The position numbers were made by a program, and so were the translations under genes. Shown one piece after another: positions 1-13,679 of a DNA stretch of 64,000 bases. The notes below the pieces were generated by a model. The model saw only the letters and a list, made by a program, of their open reading frames with translations, did not search any database and was not told the origin of the DNA. The DNA is from Leucogyrophana mollusca (lineage: Eukaryota > Basidiomycota > Agaricomycetes > Boletales), in assembly GCA_021014945.1 (NCBI GenBank), contig MU266391.1, forward strand, positions 69,826 through 133,825. Reading direction: 5' to 3'. Positions within the stretch are counted from its first letter, which is position 1. The number at the start of each line of letters is the position of its first letter.

Positions 1-3000
1 TCTGCCACATTTTAGCTTTCGCTTCGGGTCCTTCTTGTCCCTCAGACGAGGATCGGAGAGCCCCATAAGAACATCGTCGACGCCCTGCTTTCTCGTCGGC
101 ATCCGTCTTGTACTGCCGAGCGAGGGCGACCACAAGGCCGTCCAGGAGTGCGGCTGCGGTGAGTACAGAAATCAGAAATTGTAGAACATCGGGTTCTGCG
201 AATTGCGGGATCACAGGAAACAAGCGTCAGTCACAATCGCCTCGCGCAATATCCAAGGGTCCGTCTCAGATCGTACCGAGTAAAGCCTCGAAAAGCTTTT
301 CCCAGATCTCCTGCTGTACGACTTTCCAGCCGCCTGTAACAGACTTGACCACTTTGCGAAGCGTCGGCAGTGCGGTCCATAGTTCGTCCAAGAATGACTG
401 GGGTGTGTTGCTGCCCAAACAGAAGGAAAAGGCAGACAGAATATCGCGTTGAGTGACCTGGAAGAACGGAACGGTTGTACCTTTCAGCAACTATACATGA
501 GGATGGGTCACGGACCTCGAGATCTTCGGACGACATCCCATGCGGAGCTAATTCCAGGAAGTCAGACGCATAAACAGGATTGAGCGGCGGCAAGAAGTCG
601 CGGTGGAGCTATACGAATGTTAATTCTGGTTAGATTCGCCAGGCGCGGTCAGAGGAGGGCTGGTTTGACCTTAACACTCAAAGCCAAACACCCAACAGCG
701 ATATCCCAAGTAATGGTTTCTCTGCCTTCTTGCCACATGTCCCATACAATCTCGCCGTGGGTTACCTTTTTTCTGAGCATCACGGGAGTGCTATCTGCTC
801 CTTCGCCTCCCTCGTCTGCATCAATACCCTCTTCATCCTCCTCGTCTTCTTCGTCCTCATCCAACTGGTCTACCTCATCACTATCTTCTACTGGAGCGGA
901 CAGGATATCGCCACATTTCCTGGACAAACTACCCTCGAAATCTGCAACCTGACCTTCGTCTTCGAAGTCCGCCCCTTCATCATACTGCAAGCCCCCACCA
1001 ACAACCTTGAGGAAATACCGCGTGAAGATATAGGTAGCGTGGAATCGCGTCTCAGGAGATGTGTTCAGCTGGTCGTAAAGATCCGAACACTCGTATAAGT
1101 CCGATCTACCACTGTGTGGTGGCGAGGATAGGGGTTCCGGTGGAGGAGCCGGGAGAGCCTGTCAAGAAGCGGTCAGCAAGGAAAATTGGGATCAAGTGTG
1201 CGGAGAAGCTTGCGTCAAGCATCCACGCAACGACCTCCTTCCGAAAGCTGTCCCTAATGCCCAGTATACGTGACCAATGCGTACGGGCCCGATGCTTCGT
1301 GAGACTTGGTGTTGGCGTATTCTCGCCTACAGATATAGAACAGGAAACTGATTCTTCCTCCCAATCATCCTCTTCATCTGAGCTACTTATACTCCCACTC
1401 CGACGACTATTGACTTCGTCTGTACCTTGCTTGCCTCGACGCACCACGTCAAAACCATCACGGCCGCGCTCGTCTGCCTCCTTCACAAGTAACACCTTGA
1501 TACGTTCGTCTGCCCAATCCTCGGAAGAATGCAGGAGCGGAGAGAGGATGTTTGACGCGGGGGGTGGGGCGATGATGGGCACAGGTGGGATTTTCTGTTT
1601 TGGACGAGGGCGACACGGAGCGGGCCCAGGAAGTGTCCGTTCGAGAGGGTCCGTTCGAGACCGTACGTGAGCTAGAGTGTCAGGGATAGGTGAAACAGGA
1701 ACGGTTGGTGGGTACTTTGGATCACGCAACGTTTGGCGTGGCGAGTATATTCCTTTAAATCGTGGCGTGGTGACCTGGTGGGGAGTCTGACCGCACACAG
1801 GAAAGTCAGTGGAAAAAAACTCACACCTTTGGTACCGGTAAACCATGAAATTGCACAAACCACATCTAACCCTTCGGAATCATCACAGGTCGATGCTTGC
1901 GATCGCAATGATTCTGCCCTGCGCAAACTGGCGGGCTTCTTGGCTTGGTAAGTGGTTCGAATGGTTGAACTGATGGCGCTTTCCCTGCTCGCATGACGAT
2001 CGAGTTTGTGTCTCTTTAAGGGTAGTTCCGTAGGGTGCGCGTGTTCGTCGGTCGCGAGTGAACGGTCGCGCTTTAGTGGCTGAAAATGACCTTGACGAGT
2101 TGATAAGCGCCTGATGGTCATTTTCACAGGTGCGGTCAGGTCCCCCACTTGTCCAAATGAACGAGTGGTCAAAAGAGATCCAGATATATCCTCTGGTCTT
2201 GCGATTCCTGATGGATTCAATGCATTGGTTGCGGGAAAGCCCTTCGTGAGGACCCGTCCGGTAACATCTCGATAATTGGATGGTTCAGTATTCTTGTGCG
2301 ATTCGATGCAGTCCTCGGGGAGTTGGGTGGTCGGTTCATTGCGCCTGACTTTGCGATGAGCGGAGCTGTTCGTTCCGTCCATAGGCAGATTTTCAGTCAA
2401 TGTATGCGTCGAACGACCGTCCTTGGAGTCACCCCCGCTGTCGTATTCATCTTCGGAGTATACATGGCTGTTCCTGCCCTTGATGACGGCTAGCAAAAGG
2501 TCAGAGAGACGCTTGGCGCACGGACCGTCAGCGTGATCGGGGGCGTGTTCGTCACAAGGAAATGCAGGGTCGCCTAGATTGCTACCAGCGGTAGAGTCAC
2601 CTTCGCACAATTCGCCATCGATAGGGGTCCCAGGGTCTGAAATGGGATCGGAAGAAGACGCCTGTGTGCCAGATGACCCTGGAGAGGACGAATCGCCTGG
2701 GATACATGCCTCGGAGTCGGGACATAAACCTTGAGGGGACGAGGAAGCAGGCGGTGAGGTACTAGGGGGAGAATGAGACCGAGTACGAGACGCCATGAGG
2801 ATCAACTGTGGGTATGCAGACATTTGGTGACTGTATGCGCGCCGAGGAGGCACAGCAAGGATGCTTGGTGTGACATTATCGAGCCCCGCATTCGCAGCGA
2901 GGGTCCCCGAGGAAGAGAATGCCACATTATTTGAGGCTCTTGAATCCGCAGAGTAACACGGAAGGCCGGCGATCGAGCCTCCTCTCGAAGAGCAGGAGTA

Positions 3001-3054
3001 ATAAGACGAATTGGATGGTGATATTGATCTTGGCGATGAGCTGACTATATCCAT
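1..3054 (-). CDS. Cyclin-domain protein, 3' end cut by window edge
   Basis: A large, mostly disordered protein with a cyclin-like box, probably a cyclin-dependent kinase partner. The N-terminal part from the ATG at 3054 is Ser/Pro-rich and low in complexity. The cyclin core lies at about 1270-260: FRKEVVAWMLD, then SPETRFHATYIFTRYF, WDIAVGCLALSVK, HRDFLPPLNPVYASDF, and a second helical stretch with SFLDELWTALPTLRKVV. An acidic run (EDEEDEEDEE) interrupts the fold near 830. A short intron, 1787-1824 (38 bp, donor GTGAGT), joins the Ser-rich exon to the next; more introns lie near 1110, 650, 510 and 170-260. Near position 85 the likely frame shifts by one base, so the last visible codons are uncertain. 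The resemblance is to cyclins conserved among Agaricomycetes. The CDK partner cannot be named from sequence. Confidence 0.72.
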
Positions 3055-3414
3055 TATTTCCTTGACAGCGCTTGTATGAAAGCCGCCTGATCACGACGCG
3101 TAGGAACAGGTAGCAACTTGTAGCCCACTTGCAGAGATTTGCAGCACTTGAAGCTGAAGGGGCCAGGGCTGGTGGACGCGAGTTAGAGAACCGAAATTGC
3201 TTCCGCTCCCAAAGCAAATGCGCGGAGTTATGCTGCCTTGTACAAAATATAGGCCGAGAAAGGATAAACCGTTTCCTCAGCCTGCTGGCCAGTGCATATG
3301 GGCTGTTGAGCGCAAGGTATGATGGGCTGCACCAGGATCAAAGACTATGAGGAAGAGACCCGCAGCTAATATTCCTCATATCATGGAAGGTTGCGATCGA
3401 CGCAGCACAAAACT
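3055..3414. other. Intergenic, 360 bp
   Basis: Upstream of the cyclin-like gene and downstream of the SPE3-LYS9 stop. I see no gene, RNA or repeat here. It presumably holds the promoter of the cyclin-like gene and the terminator of its neighbour. Confidence 0.5.
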
Positions 3415-6057
<2,643 letters not shown>

Positions 6058-6600
6058 GATTGACAAGTACAATGGAGAGTGAACAGGAAAACTCGAGTCA
6101 CCCAGACTCAGTGGCTAAATTCTCTGCATCTAATATGTCCCCCAGATTTCGAGTCAGAGAGCTTGTGCTTCGCGGGCGTCTGCAAGGAGCACGTGTCCGA
6201 GTCCAAAACCACTCCGGTGGAGCGATGACTCGCATGAGCGAATGCCAGTGGGCATTCCATCATGTAGGACATGGCAGCGTAAGCTTACTCTGTAAAGAGT
6301 ATTCACACATACCAAGGGCCTCTCTAATCTCCGAGTCTTAGGCAGACCTCCAACTAATAGCAGGAGTCAAGACAGCTTGAGCCCAATGTTCCAACGCGTA
6401 CCATCCTAGCTGGGTAGCCTACCACTGAACTATAGATCCTAGCCCCGGGAAAAGCTGCGCTACCACCGTTAGACCAGTTATGCACAAATTTTGTGAAACG
6501 TACAGTTGGCAAAGACGTACCCATCCGAGTTCTTCGGTTCCACCTTTGCGTTTGGGAATTTGAGTGATGGGGACAATGGGCAAGTCATGTGAGCGCCACG
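6058..6600. other. Intergenic, upstream of SPE3-LYS9
   Basis: No gene is supported. The minus strand near 6400-6490 contains two stretches that look like tRNA 5' halves (GGTCTAACGGTGGTAGCGC and ATAGTTCAGTGGTAGG), but no B box or closing acceptor stem was found. The region presumably holds the SPE3-LYS9 promoter. Confidence 0.4.
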
Positions 6601-7570
6601 AATGTCGTATGTACCACTTTCATCATCATCACATACGCCGACAGACGCGATGCAGGATGTCTCTAAACTGACAATGAATTTTGAAGGCTCAGGGCGCTGT
6701 CCACAGCTCTCGCCCATATCCTGAGTTCCCATTCAGTCGGCGGACAAGTCAGTGTCGACCCCTCAGGTTGCTTTTGGGAATCGAGGCCCAAGAATTAGGA
6801 AATAGCAAGGTGTGAAGCTCAAGCCAACCTGCACTGATCTTCCTATTTGTCAGACAAAACAAATATACAGGGTGCTGAAAGGGAGCCCGGGCATGACTGA
6901 GGAAATAGGATTCAATCAGCTTAATGACGGCGATGAGCTCAAGTTCGTGGAGGGAAAAGATGGAGAATGAATCCATCATCTCGCCTCCTTCGCCCTTAAT
7001 CTGCAATCTCCAAGCAGCCATCGCCCGCGCTATGAGGATGTCGAAATAGTTGTAAAGTGGATAGAATTCTGACTACTTTCTGACTATAATCCCTTGCTGC
7101 TCACGGAGAACTTTGGGGACACCCCAGTAGCGAAGCCCCATCTTACGGGCAGAGTCCCTCTTATTGAAGTGTAGATTTATTTAAATCAATCACTTGCGTG
7201 CTGTTGTGTGGCCATACTTGATGTAATTGCAAGACTAGACAGGCACATGCATATGCATTTTCACTCCACCGCACATATATGAAAGGGTACAAGTATCACA
7301 GCACAAGATTAGCATTTTGACGATTGCACAAATACCGACAGATCACTGAGTGTATCCCTCGATGACAGTGCAGTTATCGATCGGACCCTCCTCACCGCCA
7401 CTGGTGGTAAGGCTCGACCAGTCCCAAGTGCCTGCAAGGCGGAAAGTGAGCCCAGAAACCGAGGAAGAATTGTCGAAACATACCAGTGCAAGAGCCCACT
7501 CCACAGTCGACTGCAACCATGTACGCACCACTCGCCGTGTTCACGGTGGTTGGTCCGCCGGAGAAGTTGA
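6600..7570. repeat. Left arm of a diverged inverted duplication
   Basis: Read on the minus strand, this stretch matches the plus strand of 10760-11660 in several co-linear blocks. The blocks are the last exons of the polygalacturonase, CCCTCTTATTGAAGTGTAGA (near 7150 and 11060), GTTTGTCTGACAAA (near 6850 and 11370), TTGAGCTTCACAC (near 6810 and 11430), and CTGAGCCTTCA (near 6690 and 11565). Indels separate the blocks, so the duplication is old. The left arm contains the real 3' end of the functional gene; the right arm is decayed. Confidence 0.8.
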
Positions 7571-9297
7571 TGTCCTACGGTCCCAGACTCAGAGACAACA
7601 TATGCGGCAAAAGGCAACTTCCGACTTACAGAGACGTCGACACCAGTGCCAGGGGTGCCCAATGAAGCGGGGTAGCTCTGTAAGCGTTCAACAGATATCG
7701 GTATGCAGCGTCAATACTCTAAAACATCGATCTTTACCTGGGTGATCAGAATACCGTATTCGGTGCAGTTGGTAGCCGTGTTATCCTTCACAAAAGCAAT
7801 GTGAACATTAAAAACGCTTTGAGCTGAGAGCAAGACTTACCGAGTAAGTCACGTTGGTGACAGTGCTGTTAGTGGCGGCGGCATCGGTCTTGATGCGGAA
7901 GCCTTGCTGGCTGCGATGTTCAGTTAGTAATGCCGAAATCATAAGAGCCAACAACGAACCTGTTGACAACGGTGTTGCCAGAGATTACAACTCCAGACAC
8001 GGTCACATCGGAAGTGATTGAGCCCTTGCAGGTGACTTTTTAGCAGACCATCGCAGAGAGAACTCTTGCGCTCACAATCGAGATCCCGTGACCTCCTGAG
8101 CAGTAGTTGTCGCTAAAGACGAGGTTCGTCCCCCTGTTGATAGCCAGGCAATCATCCTAAAATGGACAAGTAAGGACTGTACTCTTCCCGCGGCATGGAT
8201 ATTGCAGACCTGGTTGATAACAGTGCTACGGCCGGTATGTGAGTTTCATCTAGAAGGCCAGTATTTCGTGAACAAACGTACCTCTTGGTGATGGTCAGGT
8301 CATTGGTGCTGACGTCAAAGCCGTCGGTGTTGTGTCCTGAAGGAGGGCATCAATCAGATCGATCGCGTCTTCTGAAGTCTGTACATACCAGCGGGAAGGC
8401 CGTTGCTCTGGGAATTGGGGTAGTTTCCTTGAGCTTTTCAGAGTAGCTGCGATGAGTCAAAGACAAGCTGGACAACGAGATTTGCATACTGTTGTCAACA
8501 ATGGTCCCCGTCATGGTAAGTGCAGCCGGATTAGAGACTGAGAAGCACTGTGCGGGCGAGTTCACGACTTTGACATTCTGCGAGGCAAACCTCAACAAGA
8601 GATTGTTTCCGAGTTACGGAAGTCACGTACAGACATCGTGCCCGAGATTTCGATTCTGAGAAAGATATTGTAAGCCCGCATGTCACTCTCCCAGTGATTT
8701 AGTTCCGTACTTCATCATTGGGTGGGGCTTGGTTGTGCCACCATTGGTACCGAGACCGTCCTGGAGAGGGCAAGTCAATATGTAAGGCCTAGTCGAGAGG
8801 GGTGCGCTGATACCCAGTAGAAAGGTCCTCCACCATCAAAGATCACGTTGTTGCCGTTAACTACAAGTTATCGCGGATCAGCGGCTAGCCAGGCGGTCGC
8901 GAAACAATCCCTACATGTGATATCGTTGCCTCTGCGAAGGCGAGGATTAGGCTAAATGACATATCACAGTCTTCACAGAAACACGCACTTGACCTCGAAC
9001 AAGGGACCTGCCCAGCTCACATTTCCGAACTGAACCTCGCCCACTGTTTCCATTAGTGAGGTCCATGCGACGAAAAGCGTGAAACTTACACATGTTCACT
9101 GTGGTGCCGTCGAGCAGGTCCAGGGAAAAGGTTTGTCCGGCAGGGACGGTGAAGGCCTCAATGTTGACAGTCGTGCATTCTACTGCGGCGGAGACATCAT
9201 CCAAGGAGGCGATGGTTCCTGTGCAGCTGCTGCTGTCCGATGCTGGAGCAGCGACTGCGAGAGAGGTCAAGGATGCGACGGCGAGGAGAGAGAGCAT
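7343..9297 (-). CDS. Secreted endo-polygalacturonase, GH28
   Basis: Hydrolyses alpha-1,4-galacturonan in pectin outside the cell; a plant cell-wall degrading enzyme. The ATG at 9297 begins a signal peptide ([19 protein letters not shown]). It is followed by the usual start of the mature enzyme, [20 protein letters not shown]. All GH28 catalytic signatures can be followed through the splicing: [10 protein letters not shown] (near 8330), NQ-DDC split by an intron (near 8215 and 8155), GGHGISI-GSITSDV (near 8080) and GFRIKTDAA (near 7900). The protein ends in [16 protein letters not shown] and a TGA at 7343. The gene is cut into roughly a dozen small exons by introns of about 50-60 bp. A TATA box lies 55 bp before the start codon. 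The 3' end is duplicated in inverted form at 10760-11012. All motifs are intact, so I expect an active enzyme. Confidence 0.95.
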
Positions 9298-9351
9298 GTT
9301 GTTGCAGAACAATGTTCGAAGTTTGCTGCTAGAGAAAGAGCAAGGCGTCTG

Positions 9352-9361
9352 CCTTTTTATA
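9352..9361 (-). promoter_or_regulatory. TATA box of the polygalacturonase gene
   Basis: The minus strand reads TATAAAAAGG at 9361-9352, about 55 bp upstream of the ATG at 9297. The sequence and distance suit a core TATA element of a strongly inducible secreted-enzyme gene. No upstream activator site was assigned. Confidence 0.6.
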
Positions 9362-10759
9362 ATTCCCTGCATCGAAGCAGAGGCGGCCCGGTCGAAGTGC
9401 GACCGAATTTCAGGGATATACCAAGTCCCCAGCATCATCCCCTGCTGAAGTCTGGGGAACATCACTTTCGCATAGGCGTAGGGGATTTTGAACAGACGGC
9501 CCGCCATTCGAGCTTGTATGGTGCATTTTTCCGTTGGGCAGTGTTCATCATGACATATTCTGGAATGGTTGGTTTGGTATTTCTGGAAACACAAAGCGGC
9601 ATGGTCGAGGAACGGGTAGCGGCGGCACCGACGTATACTTCCATGATATTCTGACGTCAACTGAGCATGTGAAAAGGAAGACCAAAGTGTACGTGCGAGA
9701 AACCCCCGTGGCATCGGCTGTATATCATCCGAGTGAAGCACCTGCGTGCCCCCATGTATTCGTTGAAAATATAAGCCAACACCAATCATACGGAATGGAA
9801 AGCAAAGCCAGCAAGTGGGCCTATGCATTGGCACACCACACGAAGTGGAGTCCCACATCCAGATGGCGTCAGAGCTCAACTACACATCTCCAGCAGGATG
9901 GATATCCATCCAGTATGACAGTTTTGTCACGACTGCGGGGGCGTCCACGATCGTTAGAAAATATGAATAGCGAGCCTTTCTCCCACGTGCGGACCTGGGC
10001 ACTTGACTGCTCAGTGTTCTCTGTGCAGCACTAATCCAAGAGAGAGCCTGTCAAAAAGTCGTGTTAAAGCCGACGCATATCTGCGAGAAAGCGGCGACAG
10101 TGGCAGCTTGTGAGTCTTGGATGATCCTGCGGCCATCTGATCTGGCAAGTGCAAGCGAAACCGTGGATTCGTGCAGATGCAGTGAATGGAGAGGTGATCT
10201 ACACGGACATGTGTGGACCGGACGGCCCGCAAGGGACGTCCCAAGTTTGATGTTCTATGTTTCTCTGCACTCCGTTGGCAGTTGCTGTCGACGATTTGTG
10301 GCCGTTGTTCCAGATGCGCATACTAAGTATACCGGTCGTCACATTCTACTGCGTTTCCATCGGTTGGAAAATGGGTTTGTGCAGAGTTCCGTTCCTCTCC
10401 GGATGACATTGTAGAACGGCGTCCGAGAGAGATCCTCGGGAGCGGTAAGATCAAGGTATGCACTGTGTAACATTGGGAGAGTCAGAGACAGCCCCGCGGC
10501 GAAGTCACCCTTGTTCAGAACAAGTACCCGGCCGTCTGTTCGGATTCCAGAGCAAAAAAGAGCAAAAAGCGGAAGGGAAAAGGCTAAAATAACCAACGAG
10601 CCTGTTTGGAACCTGCTTCCCGACTACGCTAGTCTCCCGTAGTTGAACCAGGGTTTCGAGTGAAGACGGTCGCTCCTTCTCAACTGACCAACGGATAAAG
10701 GACAGGAAGGTGTGCGCTGTGGCTGTGTGGCAGGCTCGGTTGGTTTCAGGCTCTTCCAA
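9362..10759. other. Intergenic between polygalacturonase and its relic
   Basis: No supported gene. Part of this is the upstream region of the polygalacturonase. If the inverted duplication once held two whole genes head to head, the missing 5' part of the second copy would have lain here, but I cannot see it. Confidence 0.4.
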
Positions 10760-11012
10760 GTCGTGAACCTGGGTCTGTAGGAACAGGCCCACTTCTCCGG
10801 CGGAGCAATTGCCGTCAACACGGTGAGTGGTGCATACATGGTTGCGTTAACTGTGGAGTAGGGTCTCGCACCGGTACGTGTTGGAATCCCTTCCCGGTTG
10901 CCGGGCTCACTTTCCACCTTGCAGGCATTTGGGACTGTTCGCGCCTCGCTACTGGCGGCGAGGAGGGTCCGGTCGACAACTGGGTCGTCATCCAGGAATA
11001 TATATCAGTCTT
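10760..11012 (+). pseudogene. Polygalacturonase 3'-end relic
   Basis: The plus strand repeats the end of the GH28 gene: CTTCTCCGGCGGA, then ACACGGTGAGTGGTGC, then CACTTTCCACCTTGCAGGCA including the intron acceptor. It then reads the equivalent of [16 protein letters not shown] as GIWDCSRLATGGEEG. One base is missing next to AACTGTGGAGTAGGG relative to the intact gene, which shifts the frame. No upstream exons, signal peptide or catalytic motifs remain. It is a dead fragment within the right arm of the inverted duplication. Confidence 0.82.
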
Positions 11013-11660
11013 TGTGAAGTCGTACAGGCTACACCGCAACACGGAAACAATTGAGTTAAATCTACACTTCAATAAGAGGGATTCCACCCAGAAGATGAAG
11101 CTTTGCTACTAATAGGATAGTCCGCTATGTTTTCCTCCGTGAGCAGCAGGCGACCATAGCCAAAATCACCAGTGTCTCCCACCCACGTCACAACCCTCCC
11201 CGACGCAGCGGACATTCCCAAACGCGCGCGGCGGCCAGTTGGGGATTGCAGAGTAAGTGTTAAGGCGGTGGGATCTATCCTCCATCCTTTCCCTCTCCGA
11301 ATATGAATCCATCTCCGTCATTAATCTGATTGAGTTTTAAATCCTCCTCAGCGGCGCTTTTTCAGTACTCATGTAGTTTGTCTGACAAAACATGATTAGG
11401 CAGGTGAATGCAGGTTGATTTGAGCTTCACACGTTGCCGTCTCCTAGTTCCTAGGCCTCGGTCCCCCATAGCAGGCTACCCGAGAACCTGAGCCGGAACC
11501 CCGGCCTATCGCGGAGAGTCGATACCGACTTGTCCACCAACCCAGTGAGGACTGCTGGGCAACGGCCTGAGCCTTCAGATTTCAGTATCAGTTTAGTGAC
11601 AGGACAAATGCGGCCGTCACGTCGATAGGCCTATCTATGATGAGAGTTGTATCAGCAATC
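10760..11660. repeat. Right arm of the inverted duplication
   Basis: Partner of 6600-7570 in opposite orientation. Co-linear similarity runs from the gene relic through the former downstream flank, ending near CTATGATGAGAGTTGTATCA at about 11635. The outer boundary is approximate. No terminal inverted repeat or target-site duplication was recognised, so a transposon origin is not supported. Confidence 0.78.
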
Positions 11661-12497
11661 ACAAGCAGCATGTTTTTTGCTCAACCACATACCAAAACCC
11701 GATTTCGACGGGTGCCTATCGTGTTTCTTGCTATCTCTAACGGTCCTCTGCTTTCTTGACATCCATTTCCATTACCACACATGGAACGGGGTTGTCAGAC
11801 TGCGCCCTCCGGGGTTCATAACTACCGCGGTGTCACCTTGAATCCGCGAGACTAGAGACAAACGTACTCGCGACTTCTAAGTGAGTAAGAAGCCTGGCTG
11901 GCAGGTTGACTAGAGGACTGGAGTCACCACATGTCCGATGCCTTGCAAAAGTAACATCATAGTTTCATCGTTCAAGTACGGTGTGTCTCAGAGGCGCGCA
12001 ACTGTCAAGAAAAAGAATCAGCACAAAGCCAAGGAACCATTCCATTCATGCGGCATCTGAGTTGACGCACTAATTTTCGGGGTGAACGGACATCGCAGCT
12101 CCGAAGTTCTTTCCAAAACTTGTTCAACAAATCACCGCCAAACCTTCGGTATTCAGTGTTGATGAGGCCAGAAAGAAATGGCGCAACGTAAGCTCTGATC
12201 TTTCCTCGCTCTCCTGTTTGTTGGATGCGGGCGGCGTCATTCGATCACTGGTCACCGGTCACCTTTCAGCGACTTTCACAAAAGCGAGAGCGTAGTCCAT
12301 CGGCTTGTTTAAGCGATTCTCCAGGCGCATGATGTAGCTAATGGTGCTGGCATGGAGTGGCATGGCTTTCCCGTCGCCCAAATTTCTGACCATACAGGGT
12401 GACCGTTGTGGCTGTGTGGTAGGCTTTCCTCCCAGCTGTCACTTGCTGAGTAGCATCATCTATTTGCGAGCGTAGACTTTTTGTGATCCACGCCAGC
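11661..12497. other. Intergenic upstream of DIM1
   Basis: About 840 bp without a supported gene. It contains a short imperfect copy (12406-12425) of a sequence also found at 10717-10736. It presumably includes the DIM1 promoter. Confidence 0.4.
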
Positions 12498-13210
12498 ATG
12501 TCCTATTTCCTTCCGCACTTGCCCTCTGGCTGGCACGTCGACGAGGCCATCAAATCCGAGGAAGATCGCATCGTGGTAATTCGCTTCGGGCACGACTGGG
12601 ACAGCCAATGCATGACAATGGACGAGACCCTTTACTCAGTCGCAGAGAAAGTGCAGAACTTTGCTGTCATATACCTCGTAGACATCACAGAGGTCCCAGA
12701 CTTCAATAAGGTGAGCTCCGATGCCCTATCTCTGGCGTGGCACTTTGACGGATCGATGGTTGGTCTCAGATGTACGAGCTGTACGACCCTTGTACCGTGA
12801 TGTTCTTCTACCGGTGCGTTACATATTGCTGCTTGGACGTCGTATCTAAGCTTTCTTGCAGTAACAAGCACATCATGATTGACCTTGGAACGGGTAACAA
12901 CAATAAGATGTACGTACACGGTGTCTTCCCTCCTGTATCGTGTTTACTGACTGATACTGTTTTGCAATGGTTAGAAATTGGGCAATGGATAACAAACAGG
13001 AGGTTCGTCTGATCGCCCATAATTTGTATCAGGAGCTTACCTTTACTTCACCCCAGCTGATTGACATTATCGAGACCGTCTACCGCGGAGCCTCCAAAGG
13101 TCGTGGTCTTGTCGTGTCCCCGAAGGGTTTGTCCCCTAATGTCCACATCTTGAACGATTCTTCTGATCATATGTCGAACGACAGATTACTCGACTCGGTA
13201 CCGATATTAG
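12498..13210 (+). CDS. DIM1: U5 snRNP thioredoxin-like protein DIM1
   Basis: Conserved thioredoxin-fold component of the U5 and U4/U6.U5 snRNPs, needed for pre-mRNA splicing. Six exons can be placed exactly: 12498-12710, 12770-12813, 12862-12909, 12975-13002, 13057-13126 and 13185-13210. Joined, they encode 142 residues, the exact length of the human and yeast-type family. The protein starts MSYFLPHLPSGW, carries VVIRFGHDWD, FAVIYLVDITEVPDFNK, MYELYDPCTVMFFYR, NKHIMIDLGTGNNNKINWAM and IDIIETVYRG, and ends with GLVVSPKDYSTRYRY. The introns are 48-65 bp; skipping the one at 13003-13056 would insert 18 foreign residues. A GTG at 12483 could extend the frame, but the family always starts at MSY. 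Confidence 0.98.
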
Positions 13211-13679
13211 GCACTTTGCAACCAACACCACGACCCTTCTTTGGTGCTGTATGCTGTAGATCACGTGTGTACTAGTTTCTTCCATCCATATTGTGAACAA
13301 CTTCCTGGAAAAACTTGTGTCATTGGATTGTCATGCCCTGGAAGTAGCAGCCGAACGGCTTCGCCCGATCTTACACAAACCCCCGAAGAACCGGCAGTAA
13401 ATACAGCTCTACGCATATGGCTCTGTCTACAGCATTCGTGTGTCCTGATGCTTCTCAGTGCGGCCTCGATCCGAACCTGTTCAATGCGGTCGCTGCACAT
13501 CAACGTTGGGGCCCACGCAAGATCAGAACATGACTGTAGATGATACCAAAATGCATTCTACAATACCGATTGTAATGATGCAGCAAGCCTAAATAAGTCC
13601 ACACCAATGCCCTTGGAACATGAAGCCTGTCCGAGTCTGCCAATCCCAACCAACACCAACAACTCCGACTCAGCCGCTC
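13211..13679. other. Convergent intergenic space
   Basis: About 470 bp between the stop of DIM1 (+) and the stop of the AIF-like gene (-). It should hold both 3' untranslated regions. No canonical RNA gene or repeat seen. Confidence 0.5.

Noticed and set aside
6390..6490. tRNA-like 5' halves on the minus strand
   Set aside because: Box A-like words are present, but no B box, anticodon stem or complementary acceptor end could be found.
8947..9879. 310-codon minus-strand frame spanning the polygalacturonase start
   Set aside because: It is the true first exon read through the promoter and the first intron; the signal peptide and TATA box place the start at 9297.
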